From Leptospira noumeaensis (lineage in GTDB: Bacteria > Spirochaetota > Leptospiria > Leptospirales > Leptospiraceae), in assembly GCF_004770765.1 (NCBI RefSeq), contig NZ_RQFK01000026.1, positions 434,001 through 498,000 of the forward strand: a DNA stretch of 64,000 nucleotides, given 5' to 3'. Both the position numbers and the translations under genes were made by a program. The notes below the pieces were generated by a model. It was not told the DNA's origin and made no database searches. It worked only from the letters and a program-made list of their open reading frames with translations. Below, in pieces: positions 45,511-54,937 of this stretch. The stretch's first letter is position 1. Each line of letters starts with the position of its first letter.

Positions 45511-47942
45511 ACATTGATTTGATGGTCGACGGCATATAAATCTGCTTTTGGAAGCAAATTCGTTTTATAATCATTTACCATACCTAAAGATACACTCGCA
45601 AGTTGAGAAATGATTGGATCCATGGATTCTGTCGGTACACCGAAAAATAAAAAGTTTACCGGACTTCCATCGCTAATTAAAAATACTTCTTTTTGAATTT
45701 CTTTTTTTGGTACTTTAAATAAAATTCGAGAACCTAAATCCATTTGAGTTTGTGGATCTAAAATTCTTGAAAAAGAAATTTCCATTTTTTCACCACCTAA
45801 CATTGGATCGTGCGAAAGATTCAGTTCATTGGTCCATTTGATCAGACCGGCAAACTCTACAGTTTTTGTGGAACCAGATGCAATGAACAGTTGTTTGTGT
45901 TTACTATTCAAAAGCCAAGATTCCCAATGTTTTGGCGTAATGATGGATTCTCCTGTCACACCAATGATCAAATCTATCTCGGCAAACTCTAGATCCGTTA
46001 CATGAGTAAAATCTGATTTCACATACGTGGATTCAGATTCGAACTTTTTATCTACTTCCAAAATATCTAAATTATTTTCGTGAAGAAATCCGCCGATTAG
46101 GTATTTTTTCAAAAACCCACCGATGTTTCCTTTCGATCCAAGAAGAAGTAATTTTCTCTTAGATAGAACCTTTCCAACTCCATGTAAAGTATTGTCCAAG
46201 GCATTCAGAATCGAACGTGCCACTTCCTTAGATTCTTCTTGAGTTTTTTCTTTTGAAATGGCGATGGAAAAAGCAGGCAAAAATAATTCCTTTTTGTCTT
46301 CTTTGACTTTTACCAAACGATCATAACCATTTCTGGTGTGTTCAACTGTTCCAATCACATAAGATTTTAAAATTTCACCGAATGGTTTGTTTCTGAATGT
46401 ATTATCCTTTGATTCTACCCAAAATTCATCCAAAACAGCTCCAAAAGAAATACCATCTAACGCACGTTCATTTAGAATAGGTGCTACATAACCCCCATCT
46501 TCAATCAAAAGCATTTTTCCATTTTTGGAAATGATGGATAACAATTTGTTTAAAAACAAAAATATGGCCAATCTTCGCATAGCATCGAAAAAACCTAACT
46601 TTGCTTCTTCTAATTTGTGGCGGAATGTAGAATGATTTTCAAAGCCACTATACAAAGGAGATACTCCGTAGTAAGGAGTGTTGTTTTTTGTCAGTTTAAA
46701 CTCAAGACCTGCCATAAAGAAAGATTCGGTCGGAATGTCTAATAAAATATCCAAATACACTGGTGGGATATTACCACCATACTTAACAAAGGCGACATCC
46801 AACGAACTTACTTTTAACCTTCTGAACGTTTCAATTAGAGAAATGATTTCGGAAGTAATGTGATGGATTAAAAAAATATGAACACCATAAAAATTAAAGT
46901 TATGCCCTTTCCCATTGGCAATCTCTTCCAAAAGAGGCATTCGTTTTAGATAAAAATTGGAATCAAGTAAGGTTCTTTTGCCGTTAATACTAAAATTTAA
47001 TACACGATCCAAACGCGAAAGATCAACATAAACTGAAACCTTTCCAATGATAGCGCGGATTGTATTTCCTTCTTTGATTTTTTTAGAGGCAGAAGAATCT
47101 TCCAAAAGTAGGAACAATTTTTTAAGAATCGAAAGAGGAACACTTGGATCCGAACTTAAAATCAAATTTCTGTATTGTTCTTCCCAATAAAAATTAATGT
47201 TTGTGAGTTTGCCCAAAGGCGTTTTTTCAATTTGTGAAAATACCTTACTAAAGTGGCTATTTTCCTCTTCGTAAAAAGTTTCTCCTTTTTGTGCGGCGTT
47301 AATAATTCCAGTACTGAGTGATTCACTAATTTTGGAAGCACCGGCAATATAAGTCCTTGTATGCGCATCGCTAATGATTTCATGTTTAATATTACTTAAA
47401 TTCAAACATCCGTCTTCTCTTGTATCAATTGTTATGCGAAGAAAAAAATCACCAATTCGATATTGACTGGCAACTCTTTCCATTAATATGTAATACCCAG
47501 ATTCGTGGATAAACTCAGTTTCAAATGGAAATAAAAGAGCAACGGATGCATTTCTATTTGGATCTTCACCGTAAAACTCTGGATGAATTTTTTTGGCAAC
47601 TGACTGTTGTTGGAAAGAACCAAATACAAACCTTAGGTTTTCTTCAAATTCTTCTCGGAACAATACCCAATCTTTTAAAATTCCGGCTCTGGCAAATACT
47701 TGCACATGTTGGATGTGCATATCAACCAACTCGTGATTGATATTAGGATTGATTTTGTAGGTAAAAGACAAATCACCAGGAAGAGAGTTTAATTGGTTTC
47801 CGATCTCTTCTCCAATGGTACGAGATAAAATCGATAGACCAAAAAAAATTCTGAGATTGGTAAGATCAATTTCCCAAAGCCCATCTTCAACGAAATTCAG
47901 AACAGGGCCAAGAGATGTATGGATTTTTTTCACTTCTGGCAT
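45492..47942 (-). CDS. Large protein with C-terminal SAHH-like NAD-binding domain
   Basis: 816 residues, the largest protein of the operon. I recognise no family for the first ~560 residues, which are mixed alpha/beta with [14 protein letters not shown] and [16 protein letters not shown]. The latter and the C-terminal part resemble S-adenosylhomocysteine hydrolase: [20 protein letters not shown] (NAD-binding glycines), then [18 protein letters not shown] and [15 protein letters not shown], matching the TaTG...GHF stretch of SAHH. The usual HxFxT substrate residues are not evident. A redox reaction on a ribose or related group is a guess. The start ATG 47942 lies four bases after the dehydrogenase stop. 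Confidence 0.68.
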   Translation of the reverse strand: MPEVKKIHTSLGPVLNFVEDGLWEIDLTNLRIFFGLSILSRTIGEEIGNQLNSLPGDLSFTYKINPNINHELVDMHIQHVQVFARAGILKDWVLFREEFEENLRFVFGSFQQQSVAKKIHPEFYGEDPNRNASVALLFPFETEFIHESGYYILMERVASQYRIGDFFLRITIDTREDGCLNLSNIKHEIISDAHTRTYIAGASKISESLSTGIINAAQKGETFYEEENSHFSKVFSQIEKTPLGKLTNINFYWEEQYRNLILSSDPSVPLSILKKLFLLLEDSSASKKIKEGNTIRAIIGKVSVYVDLSRLDRVLNFSINGKRTLLDSNFYLKRMPLLEEIANGKGHNFNFYGVHIFLIHHITSEIISLIETFRRLKVSSLDVAFVKYGGNIPPVYLDILLDIPTESFFMAGLEFKLTKNNTPYYGVSPLYSGFENHSTFRHKLEEAKLGFFDAMRRLAIFLFLNKLLSIISKNGKMLLIEDGGYVAPILNERALDGISFGAVLDEFWVESKDNTFRNKPFGEILKSYVIGTVEHTRNGYDRLVKVKEDKKELFLPAFSIAISKEKTQEESKEVARSILNALDNTLHGVGKVLSKRKLLLLGSKGNIGGFLKKYLIGGFLHENNLDILEVDKKFESESTYVKSDFTHVTDLEFAEIDLIIGVTGESIITPKHWESWLLNSKHKQLFIASGSTKTVEFAGLIKWTNELNLSHDPMLGGEKMEISFSRILDPQTQMDLGSRILFKVPKKEIQKEVFLISDGSPVNFLFFGVPTESMDPIISQLASVSLGMVNDYKTNLLPKADLYAVDHQINVWGKFL

Positions 47943-47946
47943 AAAC

Positions 47947-49389
47947 TTAATTAAAATCGACCACTACTTTGACACTGGAAGGATCTTTTGCAGTAGCATA
48001 AGCCAATTCCAATTGGTCAGAAGAAAAACGATGAGAAATCAAATTGGTTTCTAAAGCCTTGGTGATTTCTGGATTGTCTCGAAGTAAAGAAATCGCCATA
48101 TGAAAGTCTCCACAACGGGAGCTATGAATTTCTTTTCCTTCAGAAAAAAACTTGGAAACAAGTTTTGTTTCTTCTGACCATTTGTTTTCATTGTTAGTAT
48201 CCACGAGGATGGCTCCTCTTGGACGAACCAATGAATTTTCATGATTGGGATTGGGACGAATTGCCAAACTCAACTCTTCTGGATTTGAAACAACTACCAG
48301 ATCAAATCGAGGCAAATGATTGGAAAATTTTTCCGAATTTAATATGTTCTCAGCATCAGAAGCACTTCCTTCAAAAACAGTGAATTGTTTTTTTAAGTTC
48401 TCTTTGATGGATTCTGAAACACCAGGAAACAAAAATACGTTCTGGTTATGACGATTTTCTTTTTTCCAATGGAAACGTGCATTGGCATCTGAATAGGGAA
48501 GGATCGAAAGTTCATCAACCACAAGTTCTGTCAGATGAGCAATCCCCGCCATAATTTGTCCATTGGTTGTTTTTAAATGGACTTCCCTTTTGGCAATTTG
48601 AATTGCCGATTCAAATCCTGAAGTTGTGGAAGTTGTGTCGTAAACGATATCAAATTGATCTTTCAGGTTACTAATGTCTGTTTTGCGAAGATCAACAACG
48701 GCGTCTGCCCCCATAGATTTTGATAGGGTAACCAAATGGTCATGCCTTGTGATTGCCGTTATGCGAAAATCAGATTTGTTGGTTTTTCTATAAGATGCAA
48801 GTGCCGCTAAAATCAAACTCCCCAATCTGCGTGGACCAAGTACTGCTACATGGTCACCTGGTTTCGGAGGCGAGGCAAGGATGGCTTGTAAGGCGGCCGC
48901 AAATGGTTCCATTAAAACAGCTGCTTTGGGAGATACTCCTTCGAGAGAAATGGCCGCGTGAATTGGCGCCAAAATATAAGGACCAAATCCACCAGGAAGT
49001 CTATCGATTCCTAAAACTCGTCTTTCTGGTGAATGTGTGGGAATTCCTTCCTTGCAAAATTGGTCAGGGTTTTGGTCTCCCCTGGCTTCGTAGGTGTCGT
49101 TGATTTCGACTACAAATTGTTTGCCTTGGTTTTCACCTAATCCTTCAGCAAGAACTTCGTGGCCAATGATTTGGGGCAAAGGAAAAGGTAAAAAACGTCG
49201 GTCTATATCAGTGGAACAAACTCCACAAGAAATGGTTTTGAGAGGAATGTAACCAGGGCCTAAATGTAGGTAGGGTTGGCCGTTCCGTTTGATTTCCCAA
49301 CCTTCTGTTTCATTGCCAAAATACTCGTATTCTGCAGATTCAAACGAGTCATCGGATTTGTAATCCTTAGCTCGAAATTTTAAGTTCAT
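47947..49389 (-). CDS. Enlarged zinc-type (MDR) dehydrogenase
   Basis: 480 residues; typical MDR enzymes have about 350. The catalytic zinc site is visible in ISCGVCSTDIDR and IIGHEVLAEG. The four-cysteine structural zinc loop is missing: only one cysteine (FCKEGIPTHSPERR) lies there. A glucose-dehydrogenase-like stretch GGFGPYILAP follows. The coenzyme domain has HVAVLGPRRLGSLILA, and an insert of roughly 100 residues lies between about 290 and 400. The C-terminus EIHSSRCGDFHMAISLL is typical of MDR. It overlaps the rhomboid stop by one base (TAATG) and is followed by the SAHH-like gene. Confidence 0.82.
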   Translation of the reverse strand: MNLKFRAKDYKSDDSFESAEYEYFGNETEGWEIKRNGQPYLHLGPGYIPLKTISCGVCSTDIDRRFLPFPLPQIIGHEVLAEGLGENQGKQFVVEINDTYEARGDQNPDQFCKEGIPTHSPERRVLGIDRLPGGFGPYILAPIHAAISLEGVSPKAAVLMEPFAAALQAILASPPKPGDHVAVLGPRRLGSLILAALASYRKTNKSDFRITAITRHDHLVTLSKSMGADAVVDLRKTDISNLKDQFDIVYDTTSTTSGFESAIQIAKREVHLKTTNGQIMAGIAHLTELVVDELSILPYSDANARFHWKKENRHNQNVFLFPGVSESIKENLKKQFTVFEGSASDAENILNSEKFSNHLPRFDLVVVSNPEELSLAIRPNPNHENSLVRPRGAILVDTNNENKWSEETKLVSKFFSEGKEIHSSRCGDFHMAISLLRDNPEITKALETNLISHRFSSDQLELAYATAKDPSSVKVVVDFN

Positions 49390-50051
49390 TACCTATTGTT
49401 GATAAAAAAAAGAAGAATGATAGTCAATGTAAAAAAGGTAAAGTTTAATAGAAAGCCCTGCCTGATTTCTCGCCTTTCTTTATCACCAAGTAAATAACTC
49501 GTAACAAAGACTGAGAAAAAACCACCAAGATGTGCCCAGTGTGCCACTTGGTCACGCGCAAACAAATTGGTCACATCAGAATAAACCATCATCCAACCGA
49601 ATAAAAATACCGGAAAAGGAATGGATTTTGTTTTGGATAAGGGAAAACGAAACGGAGAAAGTAAAGTTGCGGCAGAAGCCAAACCAGATATGGCACCACT
49701 GGCTCCGACAATCGGAGTTCGATCACCCAAAATCAAACCCCGAACCAATGAATCGCCTAACACAGATAATAAACCCGCCATAAAATAAAATAATAACCAC
49801 CTTTCTTTACCAACACGATTTTCCACTACGCGACCGAGCAGTAATAGGAAAAATAAATTAGAAAGTAAATGAGCTCCCGATCCATGGAAAAAAGTAGATA
49901 GAATCCAGTTGATGGGTGCAAATTCACCGGGAGTGGCTATAAAATAAACCCCTACCAAATCTGGAAAAAAAATGGAAACAATCGGATACAATAAAAATAA
50001 GAATAATGAAAATCCGGCAGTGAGGGGAAATTCCCAAATGAATGATCGCAT
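49389..50051 (-). CDS. Rhomboid-family intramembrane serine protease
   Basis: 220 residues with six predicted membrane helices. Family motifs are the helix 2 asparagine and histidine in FHGSGAHLLSNLFFLLLLG, the serine in GASGAISGLAS and the histidine in AHWAHLGGFFSV. Serine-histidine dyad present, so it should cleave membrane helices. Translation is coupled to the dehydrogenase gene by TAATG and it starts two bases after the preceding gene, which places a protease inside a metabolic operon. The start ATG overlaps one GTTATGCGA word (antisense). Confidence 0.88.
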   Translation of the reverse strand: MRSFIWEFPLTAGFSLFLFLLYPIVSIFFPDLVGVYFIATPGEFAPINWILSTFFHGSGAHLLSNLFFLLLLGRVVENRVGKERWLLFYFMAGLLSVLGDSLVRGLILGDRTPIVGASGAISGLASAATLLSPFRFPLSKTKSIPFPVFLFGWMMVYSDVTNLFARDQVAHWAHLGGFFSVFVTSYLLGDKERREIRQGFLLNFTFFTLTIILLFFINNR

Positions 50052-50053
50052 AA

Positions 50054-50872
50054 CTATTGAAATTTTGGTGGTGTGGCTTCTTCTGGATTTCTTACATAGG
50101 ACGGATCAAATCCGGGAATTCCTGATGCCAATTCATGTAAATCTGGTTGTTTCCAAATGAGTTCATAATAATCCAAGGATCCATAAGAATCAAAATTGCT
50201 ATCATAGAGCAAACGTAAATACTTTTCACGATCATTAAAAATGATACGATTTACTTCATGAACCATTTCAGTAAAGGTGCGAGTTTCTTTATCAAAGTCA
50301 CCAATGGAATCATGTAACAACCCAAGTAGGACAATGTATTTTTCTGCTTGTTTGAGTGACTTTAAGGAATATGCCAACTCTTGGAGTTTCATCAAATACA
50401 AATAAGGTCTGATATTTTTTCCTACCAGTAATTTCTGTTTAGCAACCGCAATCTCACGATACCCTAAACGAAGGTATAATTTGGTTTCTGTTTTTTCTTT
50501 TCCATTGGCAAACCTAGCCAGACGACCTAGTTCAATTTCTAATTCCTCAATTTCATCCTCTAAAACTAAAATGTAAAGTTGGATGAGTAGGCTTTGTGTC
50601 CTTCGGAGTTCAGAATATGATCTTCCTAAATCCATTTGTAAATGGAGAATTTCTGATTCGATATGGTGTTGGACACAACGTTTGAAGTATTTTTTTTGGT
50701 CTTCTGTTCCTCGATTGCTAATTGTGGAATTTAAAATGCGTAGAAACTCGTAGTTGTCCTTAAGTCCGTAGCTAACACGAATTAACTGGGTAGCTTTAGA
50801 ACTGGACTGGTCCGGTGTCATCTCTCCGATTGCAGTGAGGAAGAGTAATAATATTACCGAAAAACGTTTCAT
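50054..50872 (-). CDS. Unknown secreted helical protein
   Basis: 272 residues with a short signal (MKRFSVILLLFLTAIG). The mature protein is rich in long helices with charged residues: HLQMDLGRSYSELRRTQSLL, LEDEIEELEIELGRLA, YLRLGYREIAVAKQKLL. No family was recognised. The C-terminal part ends GIPGFDPSYVRNPEEATPPKFQ. It is the first gene of the minus-strand operon that continues with the rhomboid two bases later, so a link to envelope proteolysis is possible. Divergent from the HEAT-like gene. Confidence 0.68.
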   Translation of the reverse strand: MKRFSVILLLFLTAIGEMTPDQSSSKATQLIRVSYGLKDNYEFLRILNSTISNRGTEDQKKYFKRCVQHHIESEILHLQMDLGRSYSELRRTQSLLIQLYILVLEDEIEELEIELGRLARFANGKEKTETKLYLRLGYREIAVAKQKLLVGKNIRPYLYLMKLQELAYSLKSLKQAEKYIVLLGLLHDSIGDFDKETRTFTEMVHEVNRIIFNDREKYLRLLYDSNFDSYGSLDYYELIWKQPDLHELASGIPGFDPSYVRNPEEATPPKFQ

Positions 50873-50970
50873 CTATGAAAATAGTTTCGGCCGTACACAG
50901 AAAACATTAGCATGATAAAAAAGAAAAGACATCTACGTCTCATATTTTAGAATTATGTCGAGAGGAACCT

Positions 50971-51576
50971 GTGCAAAAGTTAGGAACACTACCAACTTCC
51001 CCTTTGGAAGCCATTGACCTCCTTAAGTCCGAAATGAACCAACCGGTCTGGGAATCACGTCTTTTAGATTTGATGAAACTTGCAGCCGATGGTGACAAAA
51101 ATACTTGGGCTTTGATCTACCAAATCATACGAGAAGCCGACTCAGGTCGACTCAGTTGGGGGTATCATAAACCATTACTCTCTGGAATGGTTTACCTTCT
51201 CTCTTATGTAGGTGATTCCAAAAGTTATCGGGTTTTATTGAATTATGTCAAATCCTTGGATCGAGCCATCCCCATTGGTGCCATGGAACTTATCTCAGAT
51301 TTATTGCCTACTTTTGAAGAACTAGACATTCGTGAATTGTTTACCATCGCTTCCAACATGGATGAACTGAAGTCTGCCTTTGGAGTTTTGGCTTTATGCA
51401 AACTCAATATGGAAAATAGGCTTTCCGATGAAGAAAAAGAAAAACTAAAAGATTTTTTAAGTACATATAAAAATTATAAATATTACCTCACCGATACAAT
51501 CGAAATCACATTAGAACAATTAAACGAAACTGATGCGAGTGACATGTTGACGGAGTTAGATGGAATTTTTCAATGA
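50971..51576 (+). CDS. HEAT-like helical repeat protein
   Basis: 201 residues from GTG 50971, with GAGAGGAA as ribosome site. Paired helices of about 30-40 residues recur (LDLMKLAADGDKNTWALIYQI, SYVGDSKSYRVLLNYVKSL, ELDIRELFTIASNMDELK), giving an impression of a HEAT-like array. There is no signal peptide. The next gene, an alcohol dehydrogenase, overlaps by four bases (ATGA). The role could be a scaffold or regulator for that enzyme; no direct evidence is present. Confidence 0.7.
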   Translation: MQKLGTLPTSPLEAIDLLKSEMNQPVWESRLLDLMKLAADGDKNTWALIYQIIREADSGRLSWGYHKPLLSGMVYLLSYVGDSKSYRVLLNYVKSLDRAIPIGAMELISDLLPTFEELDIRELFTIASNMDELKSAFGVLALCKLNMENRLSDEEKEKLKDFLSTYKNYKYYLTDTIEITLEQLNETDASDMLTELDGIFQ

Positions 51577-52610
51577 AAGCAGCAGTTCTCCCACAAGGTT
51601 CAAGATCTCTTGAAATTCAAGAATTAGATCTTCCACCACTACTTCCAAACCAAGTAAAAATCAAAGTCAAAGCTTGTGGCATTTGTGGTTCCGACATTCA
51701 TTTGGTTCTTCATGGCAAAATGAAAGCAAGTTACACACCCTGTGTTCCTGGCCACGAAACTTCCGGTGTTGTAGAAGAAGTTGGAGAACAAACCACCAAA
51801 TTCAAAAAAGGGGATCGTGTGGTTGTTAGTGCAGGAACTTCCTGCGGAAAATGTAAACATTGTTTGGTGGGACGTGAAAATCTTTGCGAAGAAATTGGAG
51901 TCCTTGGTTTCAACCAAAGAGGTGGGTTTGCCGAGTATTTACAAATCGAAGAACGTTACCTCCATCATTTACCTGAGGGAATTCCATTTACGGAAGGTGC
52001 CATACTTGCAGATGCAGTTTCAACTCCTTACCATGCTGTCAAATACCAAGGAGAAATCAAACCTGGTGACACTGTTGCCATCATTGGCTGCGGGGGACTC
52101 GGAATCCATGGGGTTGCCATCGCTAAAGCATTAGGAGCTGGAAGAATTTTTGCTGTCGATATTGATAGTGGGTCATTAGAAAATGCAAAGGCTTATGGTG
52201 CCGACGAACTGATACTTGTAGAAAAAAATATGCAAGTAGGTAAGGTTTTAAAAGAAAAATCTGGCGGTATTGATCTGTTATGCGATTTTTCTGGTTATAT
52301 GCCTAACATCGAAAATTCAGTCCGCGCCATGAACCGTGGTGGGCGGATTGTCCTCGTGGGAATCGGCAGAAACAAATTAGAAATCCCGATGCCATTTTTT
52401 CTAATAGAAAGACAAATTCGGATCACAGGTTCTTATGGTTCGGACAGAAGGGCCATTCCTGAACTCATCCAACTCTATCAGGATAAAAAGTTAAGTCTTA
52501 CTAAATCCATCAGTGGAGTTCATAAGTTGGAAGATACCAATGAATATTTACATGCTTTGGAAGAAAAAAAAGGGAACCCGATTCGCTTCATCATCAATCC
52601 AGAATTATAA
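51573..52610 (+). CDS. Zinc-dependent alcohol/polyol dehydrogenase
   Basis: A 345-residue MDR enzyme. CGICGSDIHLV and GHETSGVVEE supply catalytic zinc ligands, and the four-cysteine structural zinc site is complete in CGKCKHCLVGRENLC. NAD-binding glycines are in IIGCGGLGIHGVAIAKALG, with an Asp at the end of strand 2 favouring NAD(H). It may oxidise an alcohol, polyol or threonine-type substrate. In contrast to the enlarged dehydrogenase at 47947-49389 it has normal length. Translation is coupled to the HEAT-like gene. Confidence 0.92.
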   Translation: MKAAVLPQGSRSLEIQELDLPPLLPNQVKIKVKACGICGSDIHLVLHGKMKASYTPCVPGHETSGVVEEVGEQTTKFKKGDRVVVSAGTSCGKCKHCLVGRENLCEEIGVLGFNQRGGFAEYLQIEERYLHHLPEGIPFTEGAILADAVSTPYHAVKYQGEIKPGDTVAIIGCGGLGIHGVAIAKALGAGRIFAVDIDSGSLENAKAYGADELILVEKNMQVGKVLKEKSGGIDLLCDFSGYMPNIENSVRAMNRGGRIVLVGIGRNKLEIPMPFFLIERQIRITGSYGSDRRAIPELIQLYQDKKLSLTKSISGVHKLEDTNEYLHALEEKKGNPIRFIINPEL

Positions 52611-52637
52611 GTTTTGGATTTTTTGATTTGTTTTATT

Positions 52638-54590
52638 TTATTTAATTTCTAAAAGTAGGAAACTCAAATCATCCATTTGGTATTTCCATCCAACCGAGAA
52701 TTTAAAAAGAGAATCTTGGATGACCTTGGCCAAATCTTGGAATTTTTGATACCGGTTATCCCATAACAACGATTTGAGTTTTTCTTCACCAAAACTATCA
52801 CCTGCCTCATTTAACAAATCAAAGATTCCATCGGTATAAAGTAAAATTTTATCACCTGGCTGGAGTGTTACGGTTTCTTCCGCATAAGGCAAATGAGAAA
52901 ACAAACCTAATGGTTTTCCTTTCACATTCAAATGAATGATATTTGACTCTGAATTTCGAATGAGAAAAAAACCTGGATGGCCCGCGTTACTAAATGTAGC
53001 TGTATAAGATTCTGTATCAATGAAAACATACGATGCTGTGATAAATAAGTTTTTTGTTTTACCCACCAAATGTCTGTTCATTGAATGAAACACTCGTGAG
53101 GGAAATTGTAAATAGGCACTCGCACCCACAAAGGCCATTTTAGACATAGCTGCCACCATCGCAGAAGAAATTCCATGTCCAGAAACATCTGCCATCAGAA
53201 TGGCCCAATTTCCCATACTATCTTTTGTATGGTCAAAATAATCTCCACCCACCGACTCTAAGTTTTGCGAAAACCCAATGATCCGAATTCGATCGTCTTC
53301 ATTATATTTGGATGATAACAATGATTTTTGAAGGGCATGGGCTAATGCTAAATCTTTATCTATTTGGATGAGTCTTTGTAATTCCTTATTTTTTGTGCGT
53401 AGCTCCGCATTCATTCGACTGATGGATTGTAGAAGTTGCCAATAATGTTTGAAAACATAAAACCCAAACAATACCATCATCAAAATAAAACTATAATGGA
53501 TGAGTCGAACCCCATAATCTAAAAATTCAAGATCTACTAAAATGTCGTGAAGTCCACCAACGACAATAAAAAGCAATCCTAAGGTTATGGTACGAAGATT
53601 TTTGTTTCCTTTGATTAAAACATAAACAGCAGAAAAAATGGCTACGACCCCTTCAACGGCAATCATCCACTCGTAATCACTTTCACTATTAAGGAAAGAA
53701 ATTCCATCTTCAAAATTATTTACTAAGGATATAAAAAAAACAATTAAATGAAGAGCAGCGAGTATCTTAAATAAGTTCCGAAAAAATGGAGGAAAAATTC
53801 CAATTAGAAAAAGCAAAAGAGCAAAGGGAAAAAAAGCAAAATTTAGATAAGTAATAGGAACTATCAAATAAGAAAACTGACTTAAGGAAAAACCAACAAA
53901 CCCATTCAAAACTTCAATAAGGGAAGCGGAAAATAATAGAATCGAAAAATTAAAAAATATAATTTCTCTTTTCCTTAAAAAATAAAATCCAAAAAAGATA
54001 AAAGAAAGAATTAACAAAATGGGAGCAAAAAAAGTTTCAGAAAAATTATCTAAAAACAAATCCACTAAGGCTTGAGAGTGATCTTTGAAATAAACTTCGC
54101 GATCCATTCCAATAAAACTTTTGTATCTTGAACGAAATTGAAAGATGAGAGAACCCGAGGGATTTTGTTTGAGAGGAATGATGTAAGGAAAAATATGATC
54201 CTGTAGTTTTGATTCAAAGATCAATTCTTCTCCTTGAAAAAGTTTAAACTGTTCTAAACCAATCCCAATGGAAAGGACAGGGCTTTTGAGTTGCCTAACA
54301 AACTGATCACTAAATTTGATATATAAAAACTGATTTTCTTTCGGGTACAGGCCTAATTGGTTTGGTGCTAATTTTTGCCAAACCTGGTTTGGAATCGAAT
54401 TTGGGTCGCTAATTTCCTCTGATGACCAAAAGTAAAACCGATCCAAAAGGTAAACGGATTGTTGGAATTTCTCATCTGCTTTGGTTTCCGAATGTAGATC
54501 CAAACACCCGCAAAATAAAATCACAAACCCTAAATAAAGAACAAACTGTAAGAGAATATGAATCGATTTATATGATTTGACTTCTTTCAA
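52638..54590 (-). CDS. 7TMR-DISM type SpoIIE phosphatase
   Basis: 650 residues. A signal or first helix (FVLYLGFVILFCGC) precedes a periplasmic sensory region up to about 185 that resembles 7TMR-DISM extracellular domains. Seven membrane helices follow to about 385, then a coiled coil (RMNAELRTKNKELQRLIQ) and a SpoIIE/PP2C domain at 440-650 with GGDYFDH, ADVSGHGISSAM and LLYTDGIFDLLNE. All metal-binding aspartates appear present. It probably dephosphorylates a STAS-type protein in answer to an outside signal. It is single in its transcript, with a divergent small secreted protein. Confidence 0.92.
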   Translation of the reverse strand: MKEVKSYKSIHILLQFVLYLGFVILFCGCLDLHSETKADEKFQQSVYLLDRFYFWSSEEISDPNSIPNQVWQKLAPNQLGLYPKENQFLYIKFSDQFVRQLKSPVLSIGIGLEQFKLFQGEELIFESKLQDHIFPYIIPLKQNPSGSLIFQFRSRYKSFIGMDREVYFKDHSQALVDLFLDNFSETFFAPILLILSFIFFGFYFLRKREIIFFNFSILLFSASLIEVLNGFVGFSLSQFSYLIVPITYLNFAFFPFALLLFLIGIFPPFFRNLFKILAALHLIVFFISLVNNFEDGISFLNSESDYEWMIAVEGVVAIFSAVYVLIKGNKNLRTITLGLLFIVVGGLHDILVDLEFLDYGVRLIHYSFILMMVLFGFYVFKHYWQLLQSISRMNAELRTKNKELQRLIQIDKDLALAHALQKSLLSSKYNEDDRIRIIGFSQNLESVGGDYFDHTKDSMGNWAILMADVSGHGISSAMVAAMSKMAFVGASAYLQFPSRVFHSMNRHLVGKTKNLFITASYVFIDTESYTATFSNAGHPGFFLIRNSESNIIHLNVKGKPLGLFSHLPYAEETVTLQPGDKILLYTDGIFDLLNEAGDSFGEEKLKSLLWDNRYQKFQDLAKVIQDSLFKFSVGWKYQMDDLSFLLLEIK

Positions 54591-54613
54591 AATTTGATTC
54601 CTATAGGATTAGC

Positions 54614-54919
54614 ATGATACGTTCAATGAATCGCAATCGATTCCTATCATTTTTTTACCCACTCACCTTTCTATTATCGTCTCTTACCGGTCTTGTGGCC
54701 CAAGAGAAAACTCCCCAAGAACAATTCGTGGAAGACAAACTGGAATGTTATTCCCTCGCCACGGAAATTGACGGGCAAGAATACCAGAAATCTTTGAAAT
54801 GTATTTCTAAAGATTCCATCTGTTACATTATCCAAGGTTTTGCGATGAGTTGTATCCCTCGTACAGGAAGGTATCCTGCCGAGTTGCCCAATCTAACCCC
54901 AAAACCGACTCAACCATAA
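54614..54919 (+). CDS. Small secreted four-cysteine protein
   Basis: 101 residues from ATG 54614 (AGGAT upstream). The signal is FLSFFYPLTFLLSSLTGLVA-Q. The mature part has four cysteines: ECYSLATEIDGQEYQKSLKC, ISKDSIC, FAMSCIP, which probably form two disulfides. The C-terminus is proline-rich (LPNLTPKPTQP). No named family is recognised. The nitronate monooxygenase gene starts 18 bases after its stop, so the two may be co-transcribed. Confidence 0.65.
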   Translation: MIRSMNRNRFLSFFYPLTFLLSSLTGLVAQEKTPQEQFVEDKLECYSLATEIDGQEYQKSLKCISKDSICYIIQGFAMSCIPRTGRYPAELPNLTPKPTQP

Positions 54920-54937
54920 TCGTATAACAGGAGATTT

